Shown piece by piece: positions 9,838-19,166 of a stretch of 63,914 nucleotides of DNA; position 1 is the stretch's first letter, and each line of letters opens with the position of its first letter. The notes beneath the pieces were generated by a model, which made no database searches, had not been told where the DNA came from, and worked only from the letters and a program-made list of their open reading frames with translations. The DNA is from Gammaproteobacteria bacterium. Its GTDB lineage: Bacteria; Pseudomonadota; Gammaproteobacteria; Pseudomonadales; PIVM01. The stretch covers positions 1-63,914 of the forward strand of contig PIVM01000019.1 of NCBI GenBank assembly GCA_003353945.1. Reading direction: 5' to 3'. The translations under genes were made by a program, and so were the position numbers.

Positions 9838-10262
9838 AAAGTATCCTCGCAAGTAAAATGCTACCCGGTTATCAAATCGGATTCTCAAAAAAAGCCTAGG
9901 GTCACCTAAGTAATGAGATGGTGTGCTTTTCTGTGAAATACACGACGGTAACGTATTGAACTTTATTTACATTCTAGTAGAACCAAAACAAAATGCAGGG
10001 ATTAAATTGATGTTAAATATTCGAATCAATTTGCTGAAGGGGTTACCTGCATGGTTTATAGTAAGAAAAGCGCACAATGTAAGAATGATTTCTTATAGTT
10101 GGTCCGTTTTTTATAGAGTGTTGCTGTTTCAGTAGTATCTAAATACTTTGATGGTGTGTCGAACCGCATTATTTATTATCAGACGATTTGTGTGTTGTGG
10201 TTAAATTGACGATAAAAAATGGAATAAAAAATAGCATCTCGCCTCGTTATTGGGTGAAGGAA
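9838..10262. other. AT-rich intergenic stretch
   Basis: It separates the receiver-like gene from the end of the RetS-like kinase gene; both are read leftward. A 70-codon frame on the plus strand (9923-10135) has no family resemblance and no ribosome-binding site, and I treat it as noise. No convincing terminator hairpin with a T-run is seen. Confidence 0.4.
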
Positions 10263-13217
10263 TTACTGTTTGGTTGATTCTGTACCAGCTTTACCGTTTT
10301 GTTTGTCCGGCAAGTGATGCTGTAAAATGCGTTCGATATCTTCTCTGTTGATGGGTTTGGTCAGATAGTCATCCATGCCGGCGGCCAGAGCTTTACTTTT
10401 ATACTCGTCTACTGTGTGGGCGCTTAATGCGACAATCCGTGTGTGGTGTGCCAAGGGCTTTTCTTCGAGCCGTCTAATTTCACGGGTGGCTTCATAACCG
10501 TCTAAATCCGGCATTTCACAGTCCATCAGAATAAGGTCAAAGTGTTTGTGTTCTGCATAGCAGGCAAGTGCTTCCTTGCCGTTCCCAGCGGTGATGGGTT
10601 GAATATGCAATTTGTTGAGCAAGCCAACAATCACCATCAGGTTGACGTTATTGTCTTCAGCCACCATTATTTTCAAGTGACTGTATTTGTGCTGTGGATC
10701 TTCTGCTTGTTTAGTATCTTCGTCCGATTTAGATGTAATACCAAGAGACTCACATAAAGTGTTGAAGAGTTGTTTGCTCGTAAGTGGTTTGAGGAGAAAA
10801 TGTGAAAACCCTGCTGACATTGCATTTTCTGTGTGCAAACGATTGGAAGGCGCTGAACCTATCAAACGTGGCAGATATCCAAAACGACCTTCAATCAGTG
10901 CATTGAAGGTCGGCGCAAACGTTGTATCTTCTGTATCACAAGGTAATACAAGTAAATTGTATGGGTTTTGAGTTTGCTGGCTTTGGTGAAGTTTTTCTTC
11001 CGCATCGGTGATACTTTGGCTGATGTCGGTGCTCATCCCCCAGGATTGTGTCAATGTTGAGATAAGGTCACAGAAAGCACTATGTTTGTCAATGACCAGT
11101 AGGCGTTTGCCCCGCAATACGCTAGCCCGATCCACTATTTCGAGTTTTTCATCGCTATGCGGCAGGGTTAGGCGAGCTGTAAACCAGAACGTGGTTCCTG
11201 TTTCTTCGCTACTACTAATGCCAATATCTCCGTGCATCAATTCAGCAAGTTGTTTGCAGACAGCCAACCCCAGATTGGCACCACCGCTGTATTTTCGCGA
11301 ACTTGATGACTCGGAATGTGCAAAAGGTTGGAATAGTGCGGCTTTTTCTTCTTTATTCAGGGTGAAATCGGAGCCTAGTATTTCAATACGAATTTCCACG
11401 CTGTTGATGGAGTTCTTCTCGGTTTGATAAACCAATAAGGAGATTTCACTCTCGTTGGAAAAATTCAGCGCACTGCCTAACATGTTAAGAATAATCTGTC
11501 GTAGTTTGGTTGGGTCACCTTTTAGAATGAAATGTGTTCCTGGTTTAATAAAGCCGATAAAATCCTGGTTTTTCTCAGCCGCTTTTAGAGCAAAAATCGA
11601 GATGCAGTCATCAACCAGATCTTCAAGATTAAAAACAACTGATTCCAGCTCCATCTTTCCAGCTTCTATTTTTGAGTAATCTAATAAATCATTGATAACG
11701 CTGATAAGAGCCTGACCAGAATTATGAATGGAATGCACATAATGCTGCTGCTGTTGAGATAAGCTGGTATCACTAAGAAGTTCCGTCATGCCGAGCACGC
11801 CGCTCATAGGAGTGCGAATTTCATGGCTCATAGTTGCTAGGAATTCGCTTTTTGCTCGATTCTCAATGATTGATTCTTCTGCAGAGAGTTCAAGTTCATT
11901 TTCCTGGATCTTGTTTTTATAAAAATCGACATTGGTTTTAAGTTTTTCCTCTGTTAGTTTTACGAGCTCCATGCTGGCCGTGACACGCTCTTCATGAAGC
12001 TGTTTAATTTTGTCAGCAAGTGCCAAGCCAAATATGAGAATCATGGCGAGGTGACCTATGGACATGAAATTGTAGGGTAATTCCGGTATCGGTATAACGT
12101 CCATTGCTGACAGCGATCCGGCACTGAGTGATACGGCGAGAAACAATACCGCAATACCAAAATAACCCGCAGAGCTTACACCTTGTCGCCAAATTTTATA
12201 GCTGGCAAAGGCTGCCAAGGCATAAAGTGCAATGGATAAAATGATGGCAGTAATGTAGATGAAAAGTGGCACGGGACTGAACATACCGATGATAAACAAA
12301 AAGGCACTGGCTAAGGCAAGCAGTAAAATGCTCATGTGAAGAGAGTCAGCCCAACGGCGCAAATTGAGAAATCGTCTTGCAAATAAGGCAAAGCTGATTT
12401 GTGTACTTGCAAGAACTAAAAGTAAAATCCATAAGCCTGAATTGATGGAAACAAGATAGAGGAATTGGTAGATATGTCCTTCTACAACGCCAATGTAGAA
12501 AATGGAGACGGTTGCATAAACAACAAAATAAAGGTGGCTTTTTTCTTTGAAGTGAAAAAAGACAAATAGATTGTAAAATACGAGCATAATCAACAGACCG
12601 TAGACGATGCCAAAAAACAGTTGTTCCTTTTGCACATAGTTGGTGAAAGCGTCGGGAGACCAGAGTTTGACCTGATAACGTAAATCCCCTTTATGGTCAA
12701 TTCGCCAATACAAGCGTGCCTGCGAATTGGCTTTCAACTCCATATGATTAACGACCGTGCGGTAGTCAATATCTGTTATGGCGTTGGGATTGTTAATGCC
12801 ACGGTTTTCATAGACTGTTTGATATTCACTTTGATCGTTGTCCAGGCGATAAAGGCTGAGCGATTCGATGCGCGGGTATTTAAATTCCACTATCAATTCA
12901 ACTGGGTCAGAGGTGGGATTATTCAGTGTGGTTGAAATCCAGTGAGTTCCCATAACAAAACCGTGATTGACATAAGTCTTGTCGTTTTTTACCCAATTGC
13001 GTTCCGATTGGCCGTTGATCAAATCATCGATAGAATCCGGTATGCTCTGCTGGGATTGATAGAGAAGAAGCTCCGGGGAATAATTGACCGGGTCAGTGAG
13101 GCCGCCATTAATTGGTAGTTGACCTGCCGGAAACTTACTGGCAAAGGGTACCAGTAATAAGGGTATAAACAGGATAACTAACAGGAGCCAAGGGAGGAGG
13201 TTAAGCCGTTGCTGCAC
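10263..13217 (-). CDS. RetS-like hybrid sensor kinase (7TMR-DISM, HisKA, degenerate HATPase, two receivers)
   Basis: Order of the 984 residues: N-terminal hydrophobic signal anchor (8-27), a periplasmic 7TMR-DISMED2-type domain (about 40-185), seven membrane segments (about 200-400), a coiled coil (405-455), a HisKA helix with HEIRTP (His465), an ATPase region (about 560-690), a first receiver (about 705-825) and a second receiver (about 848-965). This is the architecture of Pseudomonas RetS. The ATPase domain has lost its N-box Asn (GSALNFS, Ser582) and the DxGxG box (LGSDF instead), and the G2 box is altered (GGANLGL). The first receiver has Pro759 where the phosphoacceptor Asp is expected. 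The second keeps E854/D855, D899 and K954. Autophosphorylation is therefore unlikely. RetS acts by binding another kinase, GacS, and a similar role is inferred. Confidence 0.8.
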   Translation of the reverse strand: MQQRLNLLPWLLLVILFIPLLLVPFASKFPAGQLPINGGLTDPVNYSPELLLYQSQQSIPDSIDDLINGQSERNWVKNDKTYVNHGFVMGTHWISTTLNNPTSDPVELIVEFKYPRIESLSLYRLDNDQSEYQTVYENRGINNPNAITDIDYRTVVNHMELKANSQARLYWRIDHKGDLRYQVKLWSPDAFTNYVQKEQLFFGIVYGLLIMLVFYNLFVFFHFKEKSHLYFVVYATVSIFYIGVVEGHIYQFLYLVSINSGLWILLLVLASTQISFALFARRFLNLRRWADSLHMSILLLALASAFLFIIGMFSPVPLFIYITAIILSIALYALAAFASYKIWRQGVSSAGYFGIAVLFLAVSLSAGSLSAMDVIPIPELPYNFMSIGHLAMILIFGLALADKIKQLHEERVTASMELVKLTEEKLKTNVDFYKNKIQENELELSAEESIIENRAKSEFLATMSHEIRTPMSGVLGMTELLSDTSLSQQQQHYVHSIHNSGQALISVINDLLDYSKIEAGKMELESVVFNLEDLVDDCISIFALKAAEKNQDFIGFIKPGTHFILKGDPTKLRQIILNMLGSALNFSNESEISLLVYQTEKNSINSVEIRIEILGSDFTLNKEEKAALFQPFAHSESSSSRKYSGGANLGLAVCKQLAELMHGDIGISSSEETGTTFWFTARLTLPHSDEKLEIVDRASVLRGKRLLVIDKHSAFCDLISTLTQSWGMSTDISQSITDAEEKLHQSQQTQNPYNLLVLPCDTEDTTFAPTFNALIEGRFGYLPRLIGSAPSNRLHTENAMSAGFSHFLLKPLTSKQLFNTLCESLGITSKSDEDTKQAEDPQHKYSHLKIMVAEDNNVNLMVIVGLLNKLHIQPITAGNGKEALACYAEHKHFDLILMDCEMPDLDGYEATREIRRLEEKPLAHHTRIVALSAHTVDEYKSKALAAGMDDYLTKPINREDIERILQHHLPDKQNGKAGTESTKQ

Positions 13218-13430
13218 GATATTCCCTCATCTTGGGATCATATCCATTATTGAGTTGTTATGGATAATAGATACCTCGGGTTCAAGCGTCAAACGCTATA
13301 TTTGAATGTAGTGAAATACTTCCGCAGCTCTCGATTAAACTACCAAAGATCTCAGTTGACGGAGTGACAGATTAGGTTAGAATCATCCTTCAGCTATCCA
13401 GCCACCGACCAGTTATAGAGATTAGTCATC

Positions 13431-14072
13431 ATGCAAAATTCTTTCGAGACTATGCTGAGCATGCAGAATAGGATGAACACCAAGGTTCATCCTGACTGGA
13501 TAGACCAGCATTTCGAATGGTATCGAGCATTGTGGCTAGAATGTGGGGAGTTGATAGACCATTACGGGTATAAATGGTGGAAAAAACAGAATGCTGATAT
13601 GGAGCAGGTCAGGCTCGAAATTGTTGATATCTGGCATTTTGGGATGAGTATGCTGTTTGATGGCAGGGAAATAGCTGAGATTGCTGCTGATATGACCAAG
13701 GAACTGGAGAGTGCAGAGATCGTCCAATGCGATGTGCTGTCGGCAACGGAGGCGCTGGCCGCTGACGTGCTGTCAAACCGTCGTTTTTCTATAGCGCTAT
13801 TCTGGTCCTTGTTGCAAGCAGCAGAGATGGATTTTTCCGATCTGTATGAAGCTTATGTTGGAAAAAATGTGTTAAATTTCTTTCGCCAGGATAATGGATA
13901 TCAGAAGGGTACTTATATAAAGCAGTGGCAAGGCCGGGAGGATAATGAACATCTGATCGATGTGTTGAAAGAACTGGATTCGACAAAGGATAACTTTGCT
14001 TCTGATCTCTATCAGGCACTGGAACAACGCTATCAGGCGCTGACTCAAGAAGAGGTACCGCAGCCCGCATAG
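13431..14072 (+). CDS. Dimeric dUTP diphosphatase (all-alpha NTP-PPase family)
   Basis: The 213-residue protein starts with LSMQNRMN, then WYRALWLECGELIDHYGYKWWKK and EIVDIWHFGMS. These acidic E..E and E..D helices bind Mg and pyrophosphate in dimeric dUTPases of the MazG-like all-alpha superfamily. The enzyme hydrolyses dUTP to dUMP, limiting uracil incorporation and feeding thymidylate synthesis. The protein is cytosolic, and its length is typical of the bacterial and phage dimeric type. It stands alone, divergent from the RetS-like gene with about 210 bases between, which should contain both promoters. There is no sign of damage. Confidence 0.85.
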   Translation: MQNSFETMLSMQNRMNTKVHPDWIDQHFEWYRALWLECGELIDHYGYKWWKKQNADMEQVRLEIVDIWHFGMSMLFDGREIAEIAADMTKELESAEIVQCDVLSATEALAADVLSNRRFSIALFWSLLQAAEMDFSDLYEAYVGKNVLNFFRQDNGYQKGTYIKQWQGREDNEHLIDVLKELDSTKDNFASDLYQALEQRYQALTQEEVPQPA

Positions 14073-14400
14073 GGTTCCAGGTTTTTTGCAGCTGTAGTTT
14101 ACTTATGCACAGTTTGCTTTCTTCGATCTGCTAGTAAAAAAATATTATAAGAAACATAGCAGTATTTTCTTGATAATTTGTAACATCATGAAAAATAGAG
14201 AAAAAAATAAAAAGCGTTAATTTGTGGGGTTAATTTTTCCCATCTGCAACGCTCAGGTATTTTATTGCCTTAAAAAACTATCCAGGAAGTTATCCACAAG
14301 CTGGAGGCTTGATTATTGAACAATATTAGGTGGGGGTATTGGCATTTATCCCGACAGGCACGACAATAGCGGCAATATTCAAGTCAATAGGGCATTATCC
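14073..14400. other. AT-rich intergenic stretch before the metal chaperone gene
   Basis: No gene is seen. The sequence is AT-rich from about 14130 to 14280. It contains one TTATCCACA at 14290-14298, identical to the DnaA box consensus but solitary, so it is not evidence for an origin. The promoter of the downstream HMA gene presumably lies here, but I cannot place it. Confidence 0.4.
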
Positions 14401-14613
14401 ATGAAAACTTATCGTTATCGTATAGAGGGAATGAGCTGTGATCATTGTGCGCAAGGCTTACAGAATGCGTTGAACGCGATACCAGGCGTATCGTCTACTG
14501 TGTCCTTTTCAGATAAATCAGTGCTTGTTACTGCAGACGATACGGTTTCAGAGGAACAGTGTCAGGCGGTCATTACAGAAAATGACTATCAATTTACAAC
14601 TCTGTCTGAATAG
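14401..14613 (+). CDS. Heavy-metal-associated (HMA) domain protein, probable copper chaperone
   Basis: The 70-residue protein is a single HMA ferredoxin-like fold with the metal-binding loop GMSCDHC near residue 11 and the usual ALNAIPGV segment after it. The two Cys residues of MxCxxC bind Cu(I) or another soft metal. Stand-alone domains of this size (CopZ type) deliver copper to P-type ATPases in the cytosol. No copper ATPase or repressor is in this window, so the partner is elsewhere. The gene converges on trmA with only 20 bases between. Confidence 0.8.
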   Translation: MKTYRYRIEGMSCDHCAQGLQNALNAIPGVSSTVSFSDKSVLVTADDTVSEEQCQAVITENDYQFTTLSE

Positions 14614-14633
14614 AAATAGTCCCAGACAGGCTC

Positions 14634-15728
14634 CTAGAGCTCTTTTTTGCGTAATAGCACGCCGCATTCAATGTGGCGAGTGTATGGAAATTGATCAAAC
14701 AAGGCGAGGCTTGCCACTTGATGGGTGCGCGTGATCGTTTCTAGATTACGTTTTAAGGTTTCGGGGTTGCAGGAGATATAGAGGATATTGTCAAATCGGC
14801 TGATGAGTGCTTCGGTATTCTCATCCAATCCTGCCCGGGGTGGGTCAACCAGTACGGTTGAGAATGCATAACTGTTTAAGTCGATTTCCTTTAATCGACG
14901 AAAGGGTCTTGTACCATTCAACGCTTGAGTAAACTCTTCACTGGACATTCTGACAATATCTACGTTGTCGATGTGATTTAAATTGAGGTTTTCTCGGGCA
15001 GAGCGCACTGAGGTTTTCGATATTTCAGTCGCCAGTACTTGACGAAAATTCTGAGCTAGGACAACGGTAAAATTCCCGTTGCCGCAGTAGAGTTCCAGTA
15101 AATCACCCTGTAATTTATGTGATTGTTCCAAAGCCCAGTGCAACATTTTCTGATTGATCTCCGCATTGGGTTGAGTGAAACTGCCTTCGAGTTGCTGATA
15201 ATGATAGGATTTGCCTGCCACGTTTAGGGTTTCTGTCACATAGTCTTTGGTGACAACCACTTTTTGTTTTTTACTTCGACCTATCAGTTCAATGTTAAGT
15301 TGCTGTGCGAGTTTTTCTGCCTCATTCATCCATGCATCGTCGAGTTTTTTATGGTAGATAAGCGTCAGTAATATCTCACCACTTAGCGTGCTTAATATTT
15401 CCACTTGAAACAGGCGTTGTCGAAGAATAGGTGTTGATTGAAGTTGTTGGGGTAAGACCTTGATTAGACGGTTTATTGCTTTACTACCGATGGGGAAGTC
15501 AGAAACGCGATGGGGCGTTTTGGGGTCATCCTGGCGAAACATGGCAAAATAGCTTTCGTCCCCCTCGTGCCAGACACGAAATTCCGCACGCATACGATAG
15601 TGTTGTAGTGGTGAATCAAACACTTCGGGTTCAGGAATGTTAAATTCGGCAAAATCACTTTTGATCTGCTTTAGTTTTTTGCTTAGCAGAATTTGGTACT
15701 CGCCGGGTTGATAGGCACTGAGTGGCAT
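14634..15728 (-). CDS. trmA: tRNA (uracil-5-)-methyltransferase TrmA
   Basis: TrmA forms ribothymidine at position 54 in the T loop of tRNA using S-adenosylmethionine. The 364-residue length matches the family. Visible motifs are the N-terminal YRMRAEFRVWH segment, the SAM-binding LLELYCGNGNFT, the DPPRAG motif and ISCNPET, whose Cys is the catalytic nucleophile that attacks C6 of uracil. There is no N-terminal TRAM or iron-sulfur cluster domain, which separates it from RlmD. The gene is divergent from galE across a 165-base intergenic region. Confidence 0.92.
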   Translation of the reverse strand: MPLSAYQPGEYQILLSKKLKQIKSDFAEFNIPEPEVFDSPLQHYRMRAEFRVWHEGDESYFAMFRQDDPKTPHRVSDFPIGSKAINRLIKVLPQQLQSTPILRQRLFQVEILSTLSGEILLTLIYHKKLDDAWMNEAEKLAQQLNIELIGRSKKQKVVVTKDYVTETLNVAGKSYHYQQLEGSFTQPNAEINQKMLHWALEQSHKLQGDLLELYCGNGNFTVVLAQNFRQVLATEISKTSVRSARENLNLNHIDNVDIVRMSSEEFTQALNGTRPFRRLKEIDLNSYAFSTVLVDPPRAGLDENTEALISRFDNILYISCNPETLKRNLETITRTHQVASLALFDQFPYTRHIECGVLLRKKEL

Positions 15729-15893
15729 GTTGTCTCCAGTTTGAGGGGGATGGAAATTGCATTGTGCAGAACTAGGTTGCCTATTATAGGCCGACAGAGT
15801 GTTACGGGAAATTGAATGTGGAAAATAGCATAGAGTCTAACGTAATTTTATGTGACTATAAGCGTCGTTTTGTAGCAGCGGATTACAAGGATT

Positions 15894-16910
15894 ATGAAAG
15901 TACTCGTTACCGGTGGTGCCGGATATATCGGCAGTCATACCTGTGTTGAATTGCTAAACGCCGATTTTGAGATTGTGGTTGTGGATAATTTGTCCAATAG
16001 TCATGAAGAAGCATTGCGGCGGGTGGAAAAGATCACGGGAAAGAAGATTGATTTTTATCATACCGATCTACGTGATCGACAGGGCTTGAATACAGTTTTC
16101 TCTGAGCATTCGATTGATGCGGTGATTCATTTTGCCGGGCTTAAAGCGGTGGGTGAGTCAGTAGAGAAGTCGTTGCTGTACTATCAAAACAACGTTGAAG
16201 GTACTTTGACATTATGCGAGGTGATGGAAAACCAGGGCGTGCGTGATATTGTCTTTAGTTCTTCTGCAACGGTTTATGGTGATCCGGCCTCTGTACCCAT
16301 TCGAGAAGATTTTCCCTTATCTGCAACTAATCCTTACGGAAGAAGCAAGCTGTTTATAGAGGAAATTTTAAAAGATCTGCAAATATCCAATCGAGATTGG
16401 AATGTAATTTTGTTGCGCTATTTTAATCCGGTGGGGGCGCATCACAGTGGTTTGATTGGTGAAGATCCCCAGGGTATACCCAATAATCTTCTGCCTTATG
16501 TCAGCCAGGTGGCCGTGGGTAAATTGGAGCAGTTATCTGTTTTTGGCAATGATTATCCCACTCCCGATGGCACTGGTGTTCGAGATTATATTCATGTGGT
16601 GGATTTGGCCTTGGGTCATTTAAAAGCGCTGCAAAAGATCGAAGAAAAACCCGGAATTGGTATCTATAACCTGGGAACAGGGCAGGGCTATTCAGTGTTG
16701 GAAATGATTGCCGCTTTTGAAAAGGCCTGCGGTCGGACAGTTGCTTACAAAATTGTCGAGCGGCGTGCCGGCGATATTGCCAGTTGTTATGCAGATCCGA
16801 CATTGGCAAAAACAGAGCTTGGCTGGCAGGCGGAAAAGGGTCTCGAGGATATGACTACAGATGCCTGGAACTGGCAATCCAGCAACCCCAGCGGTTATGA
16901 ATCGACATAG
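15894..16910 (+). CDS. galE: UDP-glucose 4-epimerase GalE
   Basis: GalE interconverts UDP-glucose and UDP-galactose, supplying galactose for envelope polysaccharides. The 338-residue extended short-chain dehydrogenase has the NAD-binding GGAGYIGSH at the start, DNLSNS, the SSSATVYG strand and the catalytic YGRSK (YxxxK). The start ATG is 15894. It stands alone between trmA and the tus operon. A galactose link to the nearby STT3/UGM-like group is possible but not shown by context. Confidence 0.93.
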   Translation: MKVLVTGGAGYIGSHTCVELLNADFEIVVVDNLSNSHEEALRRVEKITGKKIDFYHTDLRDRQGLNTVFSEHSIDAVIHFAGLKAVGESVEKSLLYYQNNVEGTLTLCEVMENQGVRDIVFSSSATVYGDPASVPIREDFPLSATNPYGRSKLFIEEILKDLQISNRDWNVILLRYFNPVGAHHSGLIGEDPQGIPNNLLPYVSQVAVGKLEQLSVFGNDYPTPDGTGVRDYIHVVDLALGHLKALQKIEEKPGIGIYNLGTGQGYSVLEMIAAFEKACGRTVAYKIVERRAGDIASCYADPTLAKTELGWQAEKGLEDMTTDAWNWQSSNPSGYEST

Positions 16911-17003
16911 GTTGAACCGGCTATAACAAACTTTTATCGCCCTGTTCTACTGAACACCAGTCGCTCGCTGGTTCAATACCGAGAGATTGTGTCATCTGAC
17001 ACC

Positions 17004-17342
17004 TTATAGACAATTGCTTGGTTTGGGTAAGCCTGCGATTTTGCTAGCCAATTTTGCTGGGCTTTGAGGAAACAGCTGCATCAAGTAGATACTGCGGCCT
17101 TTATCCGGTCCCAGCTTGTTGCTGACATATTTTACCAGAGGTCGCATTGCCGGTGAGAGATCAAACTCCGTATAAAAACCTCTTAACAGAAAGATAATTT
17201 CCCAGTGATCTTCAGTTAATGTCAGACCTTCAGCTTCAGCTATATGGCTTGCAACCGATGGGTTCCATTGATTGATATGTCGTAGATATCCCTCTTTGTC
17301 AAATTTGACCGGATTACCGTCTGCATCTACCAGTGTGCTCAT
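17004..17342 (-). CDS. tusE: Sulfurtransferase TusE (DsrC family)
   Basis: TusE accepts persulfide sulfur from the TusBCD complex and passes it to MnmA for 2-thiolation of tRNA wobble uridine. The 112-residue protein has the DsrC fold signature LTEDHWEIIFLLRGFY and the conserved penultimate Cys in the C-terminal arm (PSNCL), the sulfur carrier residue. The second Cys used by dissimilatory DsrC proteins is absent, which supports a TusE role. It is the last gene of tusDCBE, with a three-base gap after tusB. Confidence 0.9.
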   Translation of the reverse strand: MSTLVDADGNPVKFDKEGYLRHINQWNPSVASHIAEAEGLTLTEDHWEIIFLLRGFYTEFDLSPAMRPLVKYVSNKLGPDKGRSIYLMQLFPQSPAKLASKIAGLPKPSNCL

Positions 17343-17345
17343 GCT

Positions 17346-17648
17346 TTAGTACCAGCTGTGTACCACATTGCAGACTGTGGTCAATTCAACAAACTGCGTA
17401 TAATCGACCGCTTGTACGTCATGGTTAATCCGGTCCGCAATACCTCTTGCTTGAGCATCTGCTTGCAGTATATAAAATTGGTTGTTGCCAGCTAACGCGG
17501 TGATTGTTTTAGCATATTCAGTGTCGGCCTGTGCAGCGTAAACACCATCTTCAATCAATAATACTCTGTCATTGTCACCCAGCACTGCAAGGCATTCACT
17601 AAAGGCAGAGTGTGAAAAGGGTGATTTGTTGATTATATTGAGTACCAT
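17346..17648 (-). CDS. tusB: Sulfurtransferase subunit TusB (DsrH family)
   Basis: TusB is the small subunit of the TusBCD heterohexamer that relays sulfur from TusA to TusE for tRNA thiolation. The 100-residue frame starts at ATG 17648 (MVLNIINKSPF), which directly follows the tusC stop (TAA-T-ATG). A longer in-frame extension to 17705 would overlap tusC and is unlikely. The VLLIEDGVYAA segment is characteristic. It lies third in tusDCBE and is translationally coupled to tusC. Confidence 0.87.
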   Translation of the reverse strand: MVLNIINKSPFSHSAFSECLAVLGDNDRVLLIEDGVYAAQADTEYAKTITALAGNNQFYILQADAQARGIADRINHDVQAVDYTQFVELTTVCNVVHSWY

Positions 17649-17649
17649 A

Positions 17650-18021
17650 TTAAAACTGGAAGATAACGTGTTGTTGTTGAAATAAATCTGCGATTTCTGT
17701 AGCACTCAGCGTAATGACGGGTAATGATAAATCTTCCACCGATAGCTGACGCTGTTCTAAGGCTTGTTGATCCACCAAGATGTCATTGACACCGTATAAA
17801 GACAACGCAGCGAGCATTTTTTCCAGATTTTTCTGCCGAATGGATTCTGTATTTTGGCTCTCTTTTAATTGAAAGACGCCGTCATTAATAAATAGTAAAG
17901 ATAAATCCTGGTCAAAAACAGCGCTTGCCATTAGAGCATCAAGTCCCTCACGGGCTAATGAGCGGCCATAAGGAGCATGACGCATCACAAATAGGATCTT
18001 TTTTCTTTGTTCAGCTGGCAA
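17650..18021 (-). CDS. tusC: Sulfurtransferase subunit TusC (DsrF family)
   Basis: TusC is the second subunit of the TusBCD sulfur-relay complex. The 123-residue protein has the DsrE/F fold with ILFVMRHAPYGRSLAREGLDALMASA and an LSLLFINDGVFQL strand-loop typical of the family. Its start overlaps the tusD end by 11 bases and its stop abuts the tusB start, so the three subunits are made from one coupled message. The family has no catalytic Cys in this subunit, and none is visible here. Confidence 0.88.
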   Translation of the reverse strand: MPAEQRKKILFVMRHAPYGRSLAREGLDALMASAVFDQDLSLLFINDGVFQLKESQNTESIRQKNLEKMLAALSLYGVNDILVDQQALEQRQLSVEDLSLPVITLSATEIADLFQQQHVIFQF

Positions 18022-18403
18022 AGGTAATCACCCGGTCTGAATGCGCAGAGGCATCTATCAATTGGCCAAGGCCTGATAGCTCAAAGGGCTCTGTCAGGTT
18101 GAAGTGGTCCTTGTCAAAACGTTCTGCTTCTTTTTGATCAAGAATGCCTCGTTTCAAGGCTGATGCCACACAGACAACAACGTCGACATGATATTGTGTT
18201 GTGAGCTGTTGCCATAGCTCTGGCAGATTGTCCTCATCCTGAGGCGGTGTTGACAGGCTATTGGCGCAGTGAACACCGTCATGGTAGAAAAAGATCCGAT
18301 AAATCTGGTGGCCACTGGACAGAGCAGCTTCGCTGAATCGATAGCCGGTTTCCACTGACTGGGTGGAGTAGGGGCTGCCCATAATAAGGATAGAGAAAAT
18401 CAT
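18011..18403 (-). CDS. tusD: Sulfurtransferase subunit TusD (DsrE family)
   Basis: TusD carries the active-site Cys that takes persulfide sulfur from TusA. The 130-residue protein has the DsrE start (ILIMGSPYSTQS) and the conserved VVCVASALKRGI loop, whose Cys is the acceptor. It is the first gene of tusDCBE. It follows yccA on the same strand across a candidate terminator, so the operon probably has its own promoter in the 89-base gap. Confidence 0.88.
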   Translation of the reverse strand: MIFSILIMGSPYSTQSVETGYRFSEAALSSGHQIYRIFFYHDGVHCANSLSTPPQDEDNLPELWQQLTTQYHVDVVVCVASALKRGILDQKEAERFDKDHFNLTEPFELSGLGQLIDASAHSDRVITFAS

Positions 18404-18442
18404 TGTGTTGGAAAAAGGACCATGAAACTCGTCAGTGGAAAT

Positions 18443-18474
18443 AAAAAAGCCCCAGCGTTGAATGCCGAGGCTTT
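18443..18474 (-). terminator. Candidate intrinsic terminator after the yccA-like gene
   Basis: Read leftward, AAAGCCTCGGC pairs with GCTGGGGCTTT (with wobble pairs) around a short loop, followed by a run of six T. It lies 18 bases past the stop of the leftward yccA-like gene and before tusD. Confidence 0.65.
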
Positions 18475-18491
18475 GTTGTGTGAATCGCTAA

Positions 18492-19166
18492 TTAATCATC
18501 ACCGCCAAAAATGCCCAAGAGATGCAATAGTGAAATGAAGATATTATAAATGCTAAGGTAAAGGGACACTGTAGCGCGTATATAGTTGGTCTCGCCGCCG
18601 TGAATGATGCGGCTGGTATCAAACAGAATCAAACCCGACATAATCAGGATAATGGCTGCGGATAACGCTAATTGGAGTGCGGGAATTTGCAAAAAGATAT
18701 TGGCTATCATGGCTACTACGGCCACAATAAGGCCGACCATCAGGAATCCACCCATAAAGGAGAAATCCTTTCGGGTTGTCAGTGCATAACCGGACAAGGT
18801 GAAAAAGATGATGGCTGTGCCACCCAATGCTTGCAAGACCAGCTCCGGTCCACTTGGCATGGCGAGGTAATGGTTAAGCAAGGGGCCGAGAGAGGCGCCC
18901 AGCAGGCCGGTAAAACCGAAGATAAAGAAGAGGCCCTTGCCGGAATCGGCTGTTTTGTGGACGACAAACATCAGAATGAAGGCACCGATAGTGCAAGCCA
19001 AAGCTGCGCCATGCCCAAGATTAAGCGCCATGGAAATACCTGCCGTCACAGCGCTGAACAATAACGTCATTGAAAGCAGCAAATAGGTGTTTTTAAGCAC
19101 CTTATTTGTTGCTAGCACAGATTCCATGCTGGTGCTTTGTGAGTCAAGTATCTGCCTGTTTTGCAT
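18492..19166 (-). CDS. yccA: BI-1/YccA-family inner membrane protein
   Basis: The 224-residue protein has about seven hydrophobic segments and belongs to the Bax-inhibitor-1 (UPF0005) family. In E. coli, YccA binds and modulates the membrane protease FtsH, whereas the paralogue YbhL has no settled role. A yccA-like gene next to tusE or the tus genes is a recurring arrangement in gammaproteobacteria and supports the YccA assignment. The N-terminal 25 residues are polar (QSTSMESVLATNK) and cytosolic in the family. An acidic pair near the C-terminus (GGDD) ends the protein. Confidence 0.82.
   Translation of the reverse strand: MQNRQILDSQSTSMESVLATNKVLKNTYLLLSMTLLFSAVTAGISMALNLGHGAALACTIGAFILMFVVHKTADSGKGLFFIFGFTGLLGASLGPLLNHYLAMPSGPELVLQALGGTAIIFFTLSGYALTTRKDFSFMGGFLMVGLIVAVVAMIANIFLQIPALQLALSAAIILIMSGLILFDTSRIIHGGETNYIRATVSLYLSIYNIFISLLHLLGIFGGDD

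Noticed and set aside
9923-10135. 70-codon plus-strand frame
   Set aside because: AT-rich, no ribosome-binding site, no recognisable motif, and it sits between genes on the other strand.
14290-14298. TTATCCACA, a perfect DnaA box, in an AT-rich intergenic stretch
   Set aside because: Only one copy is present, with no cluster and no dnaA, dnaN or gidA nearby, so it gives no support for a replication origin.
16956-16972. ACCAG-N7-CTGGT hairpin between galE and tusE as a terminator
   Set aside because: The stem is only five bases and no T-run follows on either strand.
18011-18021. Possible frameshift between tusD and tusC
   Set aside because: The 11-base overlap is a normal coupled overlap; both proteins are complete and of usual length.
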